From Acanthopleura granulata (lineage: Eukaryota > Mollusca > Polyplacophora > Chitonida > Chitonidae): 64,000 bases of DNA. Both the position numbers and the translations under genes were made by a program. Positions 10,401 through 25,400 of the stretch are shown here, one piece after another. Location of the stretch: NCBI GenBank assembly GCA_016165875.1, contig JABBOT010000009.1:14796566-14860565 (forward strand), written 5' to 3'. Every line of letters begins with the position of its first letter. Position 1 is the stretch's first letter. The notes below the pieces were generated by a model. That model did not search any database and was not told where the DNA came from. It was given only the letters and a program-made list of their open reading frames with translations.

Positions 10401-13400
10401 AGGGGCATTTGTAAATTAAGAATGAAAGGGAATTTCACTATGTCTTGGATTACTTATTCATATTTATACGAGAGAACCACAGACCAAAAGAGTTTGTGTC
10501 AGTATGAAAGTGTGAGAGATAAGGGACCATTTCTAACACTGCTTGATTCAGCGCACCTGGGCCCTTTGACAGTTTCCCGGGTTGCCAAGTATATACATGA
10601 CATTTACGTATAAGTAAATGTCAGGTATATGCTCATTAAACTATTTTGTTTCTTACTTGAGTCCTTTCACCACATTTACATGCTTTTCTTTGGTAATCAG
10701 TAATTACAAGAGGTAAGTATTTTGTATATCCTTGGCTAGGTTTTTTTTATTGAAATTTAAACAACAAATTTTAAAATTGTTTCTTATTTTTTTTGGAACG
10801 GTGCTTCATCCTGACCCCAAAAATGTGCACCGTGTCCCTTTTTTGTCTTTTTTATCACATAGGCAATGGAAGTTAATTCCTACTTTGAGGAATGTACCTT
10901 TGCACTTTTCCCTTCATAATTTCCAACTTGGAGTGTCTAATGAGCTTTAAGATGCAAACACTCTTGACTTCATTTACAATGTTGGAGTGAAGTTCTGTCC
11001 ATGGTCCGAATTTCCTGTCACGCGAAAACAATAGAAAATCTCTGCATACATAAACATATGTGGGGTGGTCCGTAAAAAACAACATATTTTGTATTTCCTC
11101 TGGAAAGTGTTGCTTATGATATTTCTCCATAATTTATAGGTGTTATCGAGTAGCGACCCAGACAATTCTTGTGATACCACCATGGATGTGAACAGACAGT
11201 ATACGACGCAGCATCAGATAAAAATTGTTGAGGCGTACTGTGCAACAAAATCGGTGGTTCAGTCTGTTTCTATCATTAGAAACATTTTCCTGATGAAATA
11301 CAAGACAGATCATTTTTTGTGGACCACCCTGTACTTTGGTGTGTAAACTCAAATTACTGAAATATTGGAGGGCTACTGAAATTTGATGAAGGCTAGTAAT
11401 ATATAAGCATCATTAGTCCTACTGGGCTAATGGGTGGAAACCCTTAAATTCGAGCCCTGCATGTGTTTCCGCCAAGGAGACGGTCATCCTGTAGTAATCT
11501 CTGCGGCCTGTTCTGCATCAGCTAAGGCTTTTAGAAACCGAGAATAACTGCAGTTATTTATTGTGGCAACATGGAAACAGTCATACAGAAAGTGTGAAAA
11601 CTGGCAGCGGCTGAGCTTTCCATGATACCATGTCTTGAAATTTGATTATATCCATACTGAATGAATTTATGCCTTCAATCAATTTGAATGAAGGTCAACC
11701 ACAGATGCACACACAGGGGGAGTGACAACTCAGTTTATTAGATCTAGGTGTCAACATTGCATTTGAACGTAACTCAAAATGTGAATTATCTTGGATTCAC
11801 TTCCAGTTGTTTGTAAGGGCTACAGAATGTGAAAAGAATGTGGCAAAGGAACAGAGAATGACTTGGTGAACTTATGTTATTGGCGTTTTGCCCGGTTCAT
11901 GCATGTTTTGGATCATTCTGCACAGATTTGCTTAGAGCAAAGTTTCTGCATGTCTCGTTAATTCTACAGGGCAGATAGATATCAATCAATATGGCACTGT
12001 TACAGGGCAGATAGAGCTGAAAAATACTCAAATTGACCTTGAAAAAAGCTCAGTATTTCTGATAGAGTAATTGAGGCATATGATTTGCTGAAGCAGACAT
12101 GAAAAATTGATTTACAATGTTTTCTGAAAGTGGGCCGAAGAAGAAGGATGGTTTTATTGTTGTTCTTTGGGATTTTTTTTTACTTCTTGAATGTGTTTAC
12201 ATTTTCTTCCAAATTATATGTGTCTGTTTTATTGAAAGCGCATTTCATGTGTAAATCATGATCATTAAACCTCAGTGAATCTCGACGTCTTGGCAGCTTG
12301 TCATAGGGCTGAGTGATTAAAGTCAATTATTTTTCATTGGCAAGGACACAGAAGTTATGCGTTCAATCCCAGCCTTGGGCAGGGAATTGTAGATTCCCAG
12401 CTCTCACAGTTCGCGGGGCCTTGGTGAGGATCAGCAATAGACACCGCTCGTGTGGCCACGTCCAGGGCCTACACTTGTCCTCTGACAATATGGTGTGCAC
12501 TACATGCATGAATGTCTGTCATCACAGGTGGGAAAACTCATCAGTAATTTGCCAGAGGTCAGTGGTTTTCATCGCAGATTCCGGCATCCTCCACTCGTAA
12601 AACTGACCACCATCATATAAGGGAAATGTACTTGAGTGTGATAATAAACAAGAATAAAAGAAGTGAAAAAATAAATGTTTTCTTCTGAACCCAAAATATT
12701 AATTTTTTCTCATTTATGTCACATTTATATGCTAGTAAGCTTTGTGACACATTCTCTGATACACCCAACTTCAGCAGGCATGTCGTCTGACGTAAAGTCG
12801 AACAGCACAGAATACTGTTTAAAACATCCGTCGTGGAAATGTTCATTTTACAAGTTTATTATTCCCTCTCTGGCCACAGCTAGACTTCCGCAGTCCTGAC
12901 CACCAAAGTAAGTCTGACATTTAATGCTTGTGTTAGGGCCAGAACGAAGCCCCTTTAATTGGCATGATAACACACATTATCAATATGGTCTTTGATTCCA
13001 ACCATGCTCTCAAATATGTTAACGTATTTATTGATTTCAGCGCACACCAAGATAGTCCTAATTGCCAAACTTTTGATCAGGCAGTGTTCAGATAAAGCTA
13101 CCCGGAGAATATTACTTGAGCAATATTTGACAACTAAAATCCACCCATGAATATGACTCATTGGATTATTGATATAATCTTGTGTAGTTTTGTTCATTTT
13201 AGACAGAGCGTCTGCCTAATAAATGGTAGATCCTGGGTTCAATCCCAAATGGAGTCATATCTAAGACTTCAGCATTGGTGATGCTGTAGCTGGCATTACC
13301 TTGCTTGGTGCCTAACATAAGAGGAACAGGGAGGAAAACGTAGCTGGGTGGAGCCTGGTGTTTGATAATTTGGATCTCACCCTATTTTGTTGCCAGGCAC

Positions 13401-16400
13401 ACCTCCCAGACTGGATGGCACATCCATAGACTTCAGCAGACTGACCTCGGAGAATGGAGACCTCCCACCCCAGCCTTTCTCCTTCATGAATGACCATGTC
13501 TGGATTAAGGTAAATATAAACACTCAACACTGCATGTGACAAATTCTGTTAGCTACTAGCTTAGCCCAGCTTAGCTTACATGACTCGTAAATAACTGAGC
13601 TACTCGGCTTTACTCCAGTACCAAATTTTTAAAGGTTTGGGCGATATCCTGGGCATAAGCTGCTGTCGTTGAGAGGTAGGTATTTTTCAACTGGAACTCT
13701 GTGTCCAGTCAGAACTATAAAACGTAGAGTCACATTGGTAGGACTGCATGAAATTATACACATCCAAGGCCTTCTTCATGTACATTGTCTTTCACAAATG
13801 ACCTCCAGTTAAAATGCCTTGTACGTTGGAGTTGTCCTGCCGGACAGCCATTCTTTAATACTGCTGTTTATAGGTAGTAAGATTTTTTGAAAAAATAAAA
13901 AGAAAACAACTCAGGATTATATGCTTTCAAGGTATTGAAAATCTTGGGAACAAACTGGTTGAATAATTTTGTATCAGTGAACTTAACATTTGGCTTCAAA
14001 AGTGTCAATTTAAGACTTTTTTTTTTTGTACTTCTGATAGTGCATTTTTACAGGCCAAACTCTAAGTAAAATGCCTTATTCATCTTTATCAGATTTACAA
14101 GATTATACAGTCTGAATCATCATATGACATTTTCTCTGTCTGCTCAGACCCACTTCCTCCACCCTATGACCTTGATGGCTGCACACATGTCGTCTGCTCA
14201 AACCCACTTCCTCCACCCTATGACCTTGATGGCCACACATTTATGTCGTCTGCTCAGACCCACTTCCTCCACCCTATGACCTTGATGGCTGCACACATGT
14301 CGTCTGCTCAAACCCACTTCCTCCACCCTATGACCTTGATGGCTGCACACATATGTCGTCTGCTCAAACCCACTTCCTTCACCCTATGACCTTGATGGCT
14401 GCACACATATGTTGTCTGTTCAAACCCACTTCCTCCACCCTATGACCTTGATGGTCACACATTTATGTCGTCTGCTCAAACCCACTTCCTCCACCCTATG
14501 ACCTTGATGGCTGCACACATATGTTGTCTGTTCAAACCCACTTCCTTCACCCTATGACCTTGATGGTCACACATTTATGTCGTCTGCTCAAACCCACTTC
14601 CTCCACCGTATGACCTTGATGGCTGCACACATATGTCGTCTGCTCAAACCCACTTCCTCCACCCTATGACCTTGATGGTCACACATTTATGTTGTCTGCT
14701 CAAACCCACTTCCTCCACCGTATGACCTTGATGGCTGCACACTTATGTCGTCTGCTCAACCCACTTCCTTCACTCTATGACCTTGATGGCTGCACACTTA
14801 TGTCGTCTACTCAGACCCACTTCTTCCACCCTATGACCTTGATGGCTGCACACATATGTTGTCTACCCAGACCGACTTCCTCCACCCTATGACCTTGATG
14901 GCTGCACACATTTATGTTGTCTGCTCAAACTCACCTCCTCCACCCTATGACCTTGATGGCTGCACACATATGTCGTCTACTCAGACCGACTTCCTCCACC
15001 GTATGACCTTGATGGCTGCACACTTATGTCGTCTACTCAGACCGACTTCCTCCACCCTATGACCTTGATGGCTGCACACATATGTTGTCTGCACAAACCC
15101 ACTTCCTCCACCCATGACCTTGATGGCTGCACACATATGTTGTCTGCTCAGACCCGTTTCCTTCACACTATGACCTTGATGGCTGCACACTTATGTCGTC
15201 TGCTCAGACCTGCTTTCTTCACCCATGACATTGATGGTTACACATTTATGTTTTCTACTCAGACTGGCTTCCTTCACCCATGACCTTGATGGCTGCACAC
15301 TTATGTCGTCTGCTCAGACCCCCTTCCTCCACCCATGACCTTGATGGCTGCACACTTATGTCGTCTGCTCAGACCTGCTTTCTTCACCCATGACATTGAT
15401 GGTTACACATTTATGTTTTCTACTCAGACTGGCTTCCTTCACCCATGACCTTGATGGCTGCACACTTATGTCGTCTGCTCAGACCCCCTTCCTCCACCCA
15501 TGACCTTGATAGTCACACATTTATGTTGATTGCTCAGACCTGTTTTCTTCCCCTATGACTTTGATGGTCACACCTACAAGACATGTCTGTGTTATGTTAT
15601 CAGCCTGAGGATCAAATCCCCTGCCATGTGACCCACACAAACCCGGCGGTGGAGAAGATCATCCATGACACCATCCACCTCAACCCTCACATCAAGGAGG
15701 AAGTCACTGGGCCCAGGTAAGGGAGACCACTCTCATCACCAAACTGACTCACTCGCGGGGGAAGCCAACTCTGTTACAATGGTGTTATTGGTAAAGATGA
15801 ACTGCGTGGCTTTGCACCAATATGTTGACCACGTACAATGTAAGGCCAGCCGTAAAAATGTCTTTGTTGGGCCTTATCTGACACATTCTGAAAAAATAGG
15901 GTCAGGCAGTGGGAAATTCTTTTCTTTAATATTCTGGGTAATAGAGAAGATTGGGATTTTATAATAATTAATGTTTAGAGGGATTTAAGAAAATTTGTAT
16001 GAAATTTCAAATTAAAAGTTTTTGAGAAAGGCCCAGTTTTAAAGGGTTGACAGGGTTAGGCCCATGAAAAATATTTTTATTGATGTTGATGTCTAATGAC
16101 ATTGATCGCTTTCTGTTTTTATTTGCTGAATACTTTTACCATGTAGTAATTTCATGTAATGATGCATCCCCTGCTCACAGTGCAGAATGGCAGGCATTAT
16201 TGTGGTGATAGATGTATTTTGAATGAGGACATACATCAACTAGTACATGTATTGCTCTCTTTCTTGGGACTGTTGTATGTCTTATATGTCTGTATGAAGA
16301 CACATTGTATGCAGATGAGTTTTCAAGGACATCACAATTTCCGAACGCGATGAGATATTTGAAATACATGAACAGTATTTTATATGTCAATTTACACATG

Positions 16401-19400
16401 TACATGCACTGGATTTCGTGTTAGCGAGTTTATTAAGTAGACGGCTTGTCTGTCATGAATGTAAACTTGTCATGACAGCACTTATCAGATTGCATGTGTG
16501 TATACATATGACACAGATCTTGGCAAATTAAACAAATGTAAACATGGATCCAAAGCAAGTCACAATTCCTACATTAAATGTAGGCCTGTTCATGAAGCAA
16601 GACCAAGGCTCGGTTTTAAGAAACTTTAAGAAATTTCTTGATGTGTCAGTAGTTTTTTGTGCAAGTCCAAGTGGGAGCGTTTCTTGGAAAAAATCTTGAG
16701 TAGAACTCCACCTAATGCTAGGTGGGCCCCTGAATAAAAGAAAAGTGAACCTGTTGTCAGCTCTGTAGAATAAAGCTGTTAAAATTTAAAAGGAAAAACA
16801 ACAGAAGACCAAATGTTTATATCCTTCTGTGTAAAGTATCCACCATGAAGTATTTAAAGCCTGAAACCTTTTCATTTTGGTGATGTTGCTTGACTGAGAC
16901 AATTTTTCAGAGGCTTCAGCTAAAATGCACACATTTGGAAATTTAAAACCGATGCCATTTTATCAGTTTTGACCAATCACTTGGGAGTTATTTTTATAAC
17001 CTGAACACACACCTGTTTTACATTTTAGCCATGTATGCCGAGGAAACAGGAGACGTGACATCGTGTTTCCTATTTCTCTAATGTAGCATATTCGATGACC
17101 TAGTAAAAATCTGATATTAAAAGTGTATTTGTAAAGTTACAAAGTATGTCAGGAAAAGAATGACTGTGGCTGTTAAGTTCTGTTTCCACCCCCCCCCCTT
17201 AATAATTAAGGTTAAAATTTGTTGTCTTTTCTTTTAGACATATCCCTCTTCCAGTTCATTTCCAAGATTAATGTCTTACATTGGGAGATGGGAATTACTT
17301 TATGCATCATGAACAATAAGTGCTCTTTCCCAACATGATTCTGGTCAAGCCCAGAAACTGAAGTTTTCATTGTTCGAAAAAGGTGTATTGTGGTTCATTT
17401 TGCAATGCTGTCTTGTGAATGCTGAAAGGGGTATGTTGATTTGCAGCTGTTCATGGGTGGGTGTGTTCAGTGTGCTTGCTTGTGTGGGGAGTGGTATTGT
17501 GAGCAATATGTATCTTAAAAAGTGCATGCATTTAAGTTAAACTGTTCAAGTTTGGTACACATTTTCTTACCGCTATTGTCAGTTGCTAATTAATTGGGGA
17601 GAACTTTGCTTAATTTTCTTCTTTTCATGTTAACCACATTTTACGGTGTTTGGCTCTTAATTTTCTGTAAGGTTAAATGCATTCTTATGACAGGTATAAG
17701 CAGGAATTCTAGAAAATGAATTAAACTTACAGCTTTCACAACCAAAACACACCTCTATGTTGATGACATGATTTGATTTTGATAAACATTGCTTGAATTA
17801 TCCCATTCTTATAGGGCCACTTCATTATTTTTTTGTGAAATCTGATAAATTTATTATCAGTAAAACTTAAGTATTGGCATCAAAAGCATTGATAGGACTT
17901 AATATGTTTCTAAGACAACACTTTTACAGGCCAAACACTGGGTAAAATGCAGTAATTTTTAGATACTTTAGCGTGACTAGATCTGGGATTGAACTCTAGA
18001 TGGCTTGAAATTGAAGTGGATGTTAGGGCTCCTGCAGATTGAGCCTTGATTAACCACACTGTCATTCTTCAGTCTATCCACATGTTTCCAGTGTGTGTGC
18101 TCGGACAAATTCTCAGGGCATCATTTTGTGTCGATTGATAAAATTATGCTTTTTATGAACCCCTGAAATCAACCACTCCCACCAATCTGAATCAATTAAA
18201 AAGGTGCCAAAATCACATTGAAAGTTGCTGTTCTTATAGGTGAACCTGTTTATCTTCAGCATGACATCCGTTTACATTTTTAGATACTGCGGCCAATGTC
18301 TTTATTATCTACCTTATTTCCTAAACAGGTTCACCTACAAAAACAGCAACATTAGCACGTATTTAATTGATTCAGAGTCTGGAGTGGTCTATTGCCCGCA
18401 GTATCTAAACATGTAACAGATGTCATGTTGAAGCTCCAATAATCATTTACATGTAGAGTACATATATTGCCAGATGACTTGGTTTCTTTTTTATATCCAT
18501 CAAAACAATGTTGTCAGAATTGTGTGCATTAATTGTGCTCTTGGGTATGATTTCACGTGAATGGTGAAGTTTTTTCAAGAAAAGGTTGGCAGATTTATTC
18601 TTGCCAAATAAAAGGGGTTATATCCCTACAGTCTTCATTATAATTTGCTCTTATCTGTAACTGTCATTTTCTTTGCTCTGTAAATATTAACAAAATTGTT
18701 CTCCTGTTTTGCTCTTGTCAGTGTTAAAACTAAGATCATAACTGTTTTATGTGCTGTAAATAATTTCAGAACTGAACAGAATGTTTCTCTAAAAAATAAC
18801 TGTTAATATCCAGCTATTATGCAAACATCAAGAATTTAATAATTTGGTCATTAATTCTGGCATAGATCGCTGGGGAATAATACTGTATGTTTTAACTGAG
18901 CGATTATAAAATAGGAAGACAGCCACTCAGTTGACCCTCGCGTTATTATGGTTTTATAAGATGCATGAAAACGGGCAAATATTCCTTCGTGGTTTACCTC
19001 GAGGCTACTTCAGAAACAGTCGATATGGGCTTGAATTCTGCTGTCTGACAAACTTAATAGTGATCTGTCAGGTTAGAGTGAAATCCCTGTGCCTCTTGGC
19101 TCCACCACGGTAGCTATGTGCAACTCGGGAAGCAAATCTTGTGAATTCGTCTGGTATCAAACACGGATTGCTGTGGCAAGCTGTGAACACATTATCATAG
19201 TAATTAGACTTAATTTTATACCAGCTCTGATGCTTTTATGATATTTGCTCTTACATCATTAATACTTAGATCTGCTGAAAACTGATCGTGTCTCCATATT
19301 CATAGACTGAATTATGTCTTGTGGAGGACTTCGTTCCGGTGTGGAAATTGATTTGCTAAATTAGTGACTCGAGTTCTTGTCAGATGAGGTTGATGGAGAA

Positions 19401-22400
19401 CCTGATGGGAAATGTCGTTTTCAATGGTGACAAAGCAGTAACCTCTCTGATTAACCTCATTACCATATTTATAATGTTTCGTAAGCAATGTTGTCATGTT
19501 TTGACTTAATCATACATGCGTGCATGAAGAGCCTGTGATCATCTCTTATATAGTCACATATATACATCCTAGATTTCTTGTGACTAGGTTCAATCTTGAC
19601 GTGAATATTGTTTGCCGTTGTTGTATTTATGCTTTATAGCGACATCCTCACTTGGATAACAACATGGGGAAGGATCCAGCGTAAGGTGTATATACGTAAC
19701 ACCGTGTAGCACGTGTTGGGATACATGTTTTCCTTAATGACAACTTGTAAGGTAGAAGCATGGAGCAGGGTTTACGTTCTGATTTAATTTGTCTGTGTGG
19801 AACATTCCTTGGATCTTTGCGTTGATCATCGTTGAAACCTGTCGACTGTTCCTCTTTGCATAAAAAGTTTAATATGTCCAGTGTTCTGAAAGTTACATGA
19901 CAGGGAATTGTCGTCGTAGGATTGGCATGTCAATTATTGTACCATAAAAAGTATACATTGTAATTTGCAAACGATTCCCAGTGGGTGAAAGATTGCAAGT
20001 TGGAGATTTTTGTAAAAGAACACAGTATGTAATGTTATTGACTTTTTTTATATCAAATGACTTTATGATGTCTGGAACTGTTAAATATTACCTCACAAGA
20101 GAAAAATTGTAACTTTTTGTTAAGTGCATCTCTCTTAAGTTCGCAGATGCACATTTTCTTGAAGTTTCTATATTTAGGTGACTTCACAAGTTACATTAGG
20201 TTTCATTTACTGTTAATTTACTTATAGTTTTATTTATTTGTGTTTTACATCTTTTGGTGGGAGGAAACCAGGCAGATCCCAGGGGAAACCCAGGACCATC
20301 TATAGGTTGCTTGTGGACCTCGATATAAATAAATGTATATTGAGTTCATTTTTAATAGGGTAAAAAAATTTAGCCAGAAAATGCCATGTTATTGGATTCC
20401 TTTACTTACATTTTTAGCAAGTGCTTGTAAACCTCCAGCCCTGTGAAGATATTTTCCCCCATGTCGCATGATACCATGGGGATGGTTGGTTGGCTGACAT
20501 ATGGCCATTGGTAGATTAATCAGCAGTGTTGTGCACTTTTGTTGTGATTACACAGCGTAAAACTGTTCCAGACATCAACTGGATCCCAGCCAGCAATTGA
20601 CTGAACCTCTCTGAGGGTGAGCAATGACCGCGACCAAGCCCCCAGCCAAGCGTAAAAGATAGTGTCTGTATGAGCAAGCTCACTGGTCACTGTCAAAACC
20701 CCTCTGATTCATATCACTTTGCAGTCGTTTGATTGACAGCTAGTCCATATCGGTATGAAAAACTCATTTGGCACGGCTGGGGTATAATGGAGTCAGCCAC
20801 AGGTCTTATATCCAGTGGGTTAATGTGTAGGTCTGCAGTTTTCTTGCCCCATCCACTGGATGACCCAGCGAGTTTCATGGGTTTGGGTTTCACGCCCAGG
20901 TTAGTGCGCCCTTCAATGGTCCGTATAACTTGGACCTGAAGTTTTCACAGTAACCGCTTAAGGCATGTGCCCTTGGTGGATGATAGTGTTACATGTTACA
21001 GTCTGTATTGGCAGAGTGTATAAAATTTTGTGATAAAACATGCCATGTCAATGATGGCTAGAATCAAAAAAAAATTTTTACTGGGAGATTTTTGTTTATT
21101 ATTCACAGCTTTTTTTATTAGTTTTGAGATTACTGTGTATTTTTAAAAATTAAACAATGCTGCTTCACTAAAATAGCCTGATGAAGAAACCAGACCACCG
21201 CCCCACCCCTCCCTTCACATGAAATCCGTGTCAGTTTATCCTATATTTGGCCTATACAATAAGTTAAGGGAGCTCCAAGATGAGGAAATTTAAAACCTTT
21301 TATCTTAGCTCATCATAGGGCTGAAACAGGATTTTCTCCAGTTTCAAGTCTTACTTCATGTTTTACAACAGCGTCCTGCATGTTTCAGTGTCTTGAATTG
21401 TAGTAGTTTCTCAGTGTTCTACTAAACTGCTTATTGCGCTGTTACTGCTCAGTGTACATAGATGCTCAGTGATCAAGAAGCCTGTTTTTCTAAACACCCA
21501 GTGCTCTTCATGTACAGGCTCAATGTTCTCTATGTTCTAGAACTCAATTGTTCAAGCAAGATGCTCATCATTCTAATTGCTACATGTTCTGGACGCTTAA
21601 TGATCTAGGAACTCTGTGTGCCAGCTGCTTAATGTCCTGGAATCTCTGTGTTCTAACCACTCACAGTATTCCAGATGTTCAATATTTTAACTGTTCATTG
21701 TTATATATAGCGATTCTCCCATTGCCAAGCAGTCAATTAGGATATATATGAGAGGAACCTACGTATATGCATGAATTTGAGCACACATGTCTTAGTTGGA
21801 CTAGTACATTTTTCTTGTAAGGTGGTTATAAATGCTTGCCTTGCAGTTGTTGAGCAGGTTCAAAACTGGCCTTCGACAGGGAAATCGTAGACTCCCCCAT
21901 TCTCACTGACCTTAGTGACAAAGTAAGCAGTGGAGACCACATGTGTTTCCGTTTGCCTACTCAAAGATTCGTTATAGACCACTCACCTTCCACCAAAGAT
22001 GGTGTGAGTGTGTATGTGTATGTCATCTGTGGAAGAGTTCATCGGATAAATACCTCAGGCACTCTGGGTTCCTTAACCCATTATTCTGACTGCCATTGTA
22101 TAACTGAAAATCTTTTGAATATGGTGTTAAGCAGCAATCAGATATAATACATGTACATGTACGTGAAAAAAATAGCACAAGTATTGAGAATGTTCACCTA
22201 CTGCATTTAAATCATTCGGTTGGTGATACTGCAACATGGTGATGCTATTTAACTTCAGCTGACATTAAATGCTATAATCGTTGGAAATTTATTCTGTATC
22301 ATGTGCTTTCCTGGCAAACCAATGTTAAAAGGCAAAATGTGCAGGCTAAGGACAGTTCAGTACCATACAGGATATCGACCTTTCTCTGTTTATCATAGAA

Positions 22401-25400
22401 TTCGGCGTTTCTGTTGGACAGGCATATTGATTTTTTGTGGCACTTCGTTTGCCTTTGAAAGTCCTGAGGAGCAAGGTTTTTAACACTTTTGAAGAAAGGA
22501 GAACTACTTCAGTGTCTCAGCTTGGCGGGTACACATGGAGCAAAATGTTCACATGTGATTAGGCCCAAATAAACTGAATTAATGCTTGATATTTTGGAGT
22601 ACATTTCCTTGCGTGGTCATGCATGTGTATATGTGGATTAACGAGGACATCTGATGAGACCAGTGATTTAAAATCTATTGGGCAGAAACCTAATATTAAC
22701 AGCCTGTTGGCCAGTAATTTTAACCTTACAGTCTCTTCATTATTGACCTAAAGGTCTTTGTGACCAGTACGTTTACATTCTTTTGACCAGCAGCTGTACA
22801 GTCTTTTGACTTATAACTTAACAGTCCCTGTGACCAGTAACTTAACAGCGTGTGTGACGGGTAATTGAACAGTCTATGTGACCAGTAACTTAACAGGCTG
22901 TGACACCAGTAATTTAAGTGACAGTGATGGCCTTTGATACCAGTAACTTAACATCCTGTGATACCAATAACTTAACAGTCAGTGTGACAGTAACAACCTG
23001 TGATACCAGTAACTTAACAGTCCCTGTGACCAGTAACTTAACAACGTGTGTGACGGGTAATTGAACAGTCTATGTGACCAGTAACTTAACAGGCTGTGAC
23101 ACCAGTAATTTAAGTGACAGTGATGGCCTTTGATACCAGTAACTTAACATCCTGTGATACCAATAACTTAACAGTCGGTGTGACAGTAACAACCTGTGAT
23201 ACCAGTAACTTAACAGTCTTTGTGACCAGTAACTTAGCAGCCCATGAGACCAGTAACTCAACAATCTATTTACCAGTGACTTTAAAGTCTGTTCACCAGC
23301 AAATTAGCAGTCTATCTAGCCAGTGACTTTACCGTCTTTGTGACAAGTATATTTAGTCTGATGACAAGTAACTTAATATCTTTTGTTACCAATCAAGAAC
23401 TTAACATTCTGATTCGTCAGTAACTTTGCTGTGTTGACAAGTAGAAGTATATTTAGTTCTTGAGTGTCAACATGAGTATCTTTAGTTTTTAGTCTGGGTG
23501 ACCAGTAAGTCAACAATCTTTTTTTTTTTTAAAAATAAAACTGAATAACAAGGTGGATTTTTAGACAAGTAACATTTATTTAGGACATGTTTGAGAAAAT
23601 TGAGAACATAAAATTATGTCATGTGTGCTATTCTTTAAGGAGCTGATTGTTGCCTCTGAAATAGTTTCAAAATACCCAATGATTTTCAGATTACACCTCC
23701 TTGCAGTTTACTGCCATTTGTCCATTTAGGTTTATTGAAACAATGCGATTACAAATTATTTGTGAAATATTCTATTTTGTTTTTTTGGTTTAATTCCAAG
23801 TTACACAAATGTACAGCGTAGATGTATACATGAATAAATAAATCAGTGAAGGAGATCATGAAAAGCGGATTTTCAGAAATGCATCACGTAACTAGAAAAT
23901 GTATGTTTCAATGATTTTCAAAGTACTTGCACAGTATATAGTGAACTTCCAAAAAAAAAATGCAAAGTTTATACATAAGTAGCTGAGAATATTAACAGCT
24001 TAGAGATATTGATACATGGCATTTAATTTTAGCATGTTTGTGTCATGTATCTAACTGACTTTATTTGCAGATTCTATTTCAAAATTTCCACAGATCCCTC
24101 TTCTTGCCGACTGTGTGCTTAATGCGACACAGTCTCTGTGTAGGAAAATTATTCACTGATCTATTTCAGGTTACTCTATGTTTGAAGTCTACATGTCCCA
24201 CTTGTGGAGAAAATGATTTTATCTATTTAAGCAATTTGATTGAAACATCACAAACGTTGCCCTAGAGAGAAGAAAAAAATTGTTAGCGTTAATACGTAGT
24301 GCCTTTATCGTCAAATGGCCTGTTGACGTGGAAACCATTTATGATATGAGAAACTCTTTATGGTGTTCATGTTTAGTTGTGACCTTGATTGAATACCCTG
24401 AAACACTGAATGTTGCTTGTTTTTTACCTACACATTTATTTAAGAACATCATCAAAAGTATTAAATGAAAGGAAAAGAAGAATAAAAAAGAACGTAGGCA
24501 AAAGTGGAAAGTCCTTCAAAAGCTGCATCTGAAAATACCTTCACTTTTTTTTTGGCGTCATATTTTTCACCGAATTAACTGAAGTTCAATGTTTTGATTG
24601 TAATATGGGCTATATGGACCAGAATGATAATGTATGGTGCTAAAGATGTCACACTGACTTGTCTCTGGCCAAATAAAAACAGATATTCATTGTCTCATTT
24701 ACTTAGGTACACATGAGTATGAAAGTTCATCAGAAGTTAATTCAGAACAGACCACGAAGATGTATACCAAGAGGATATGTGAGGTCATTGGAGACCTAAC
24801 TTATAAAATTTGGTACATAAAACATTTAGTTTGATAAAAAAAATAATAAACCTCCTCCCCCCCCACAAAAAAACCTCCAGAACAAAACGAGTAAAATTGT
24901 TTTTGAGTTGCAGTCTCAAATGGTCTGTCTACCAAGATTGTTTCATTTTCATGTTTTCTTTCCCTCTTTATTCAAGTTCATTAAAGGTGTTGATCAGTTA
25001 CAGCAGTCACAGAGATTGATTTTGCCACCCTAATCGCTATTCCAATCCAGAGAATGGCTGTTTGTCATCCTGTGCATTTTGTCTTCCAAAACATTACGTG
25101 CATGACATGCAAGTGCAACTGGCAAGGGTGCAATTGCTCATCACACAACCACCCCACATCCCTTATGTATTGATGCTCATCAAACAACCACCCCTCACCC
25201 TTATGTATTGTTGCTCATCACACAACCACCCCACACCCTTATGCATTGATGACATCACACAACCACCCCACACCCGTATGTATTGATGCTCATCACACAA
25301 CCACCCCACACCCTTATGTGTTGATGCTAATCACACAACCACCCCACACCCTTATGTATTGCTACTCATCACACAACCACCCCACATCCCTTATGCATTG

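Larger units (their letters stand above)
9589..13396 (+). other. MTO1 intron 5
   Basis: 3.8 kb, noncoding. Holds a four-unit repeat (9745-9830), a mariner remnant (11057-11332), a family B SINE (12300-12645), and at 13196-13300 a tRNA-like piece with B-box-like gggttcaatcc. 9990-10330 is unassigned single-copy-looking sequence. Confidence 0.65.
15717..22700 (+). other. MTO1 intron 7, first part
   Basis: Noncoding. Contains a repeat copy at 17845-17965, the interleaved inverted repeats at 18171-18433, a SINE scrap at 20225-20330 and a family B SINE at 21815-22145. No supported exon or RNA gene seen in the rest. Confidence 0.65.

Noticed and set aside
14689..15283. Frames within the exon 7-side array
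   Set aside because: Minisatellite translations; the unit is 54-57 bp with changing length, so the frame is not kept.
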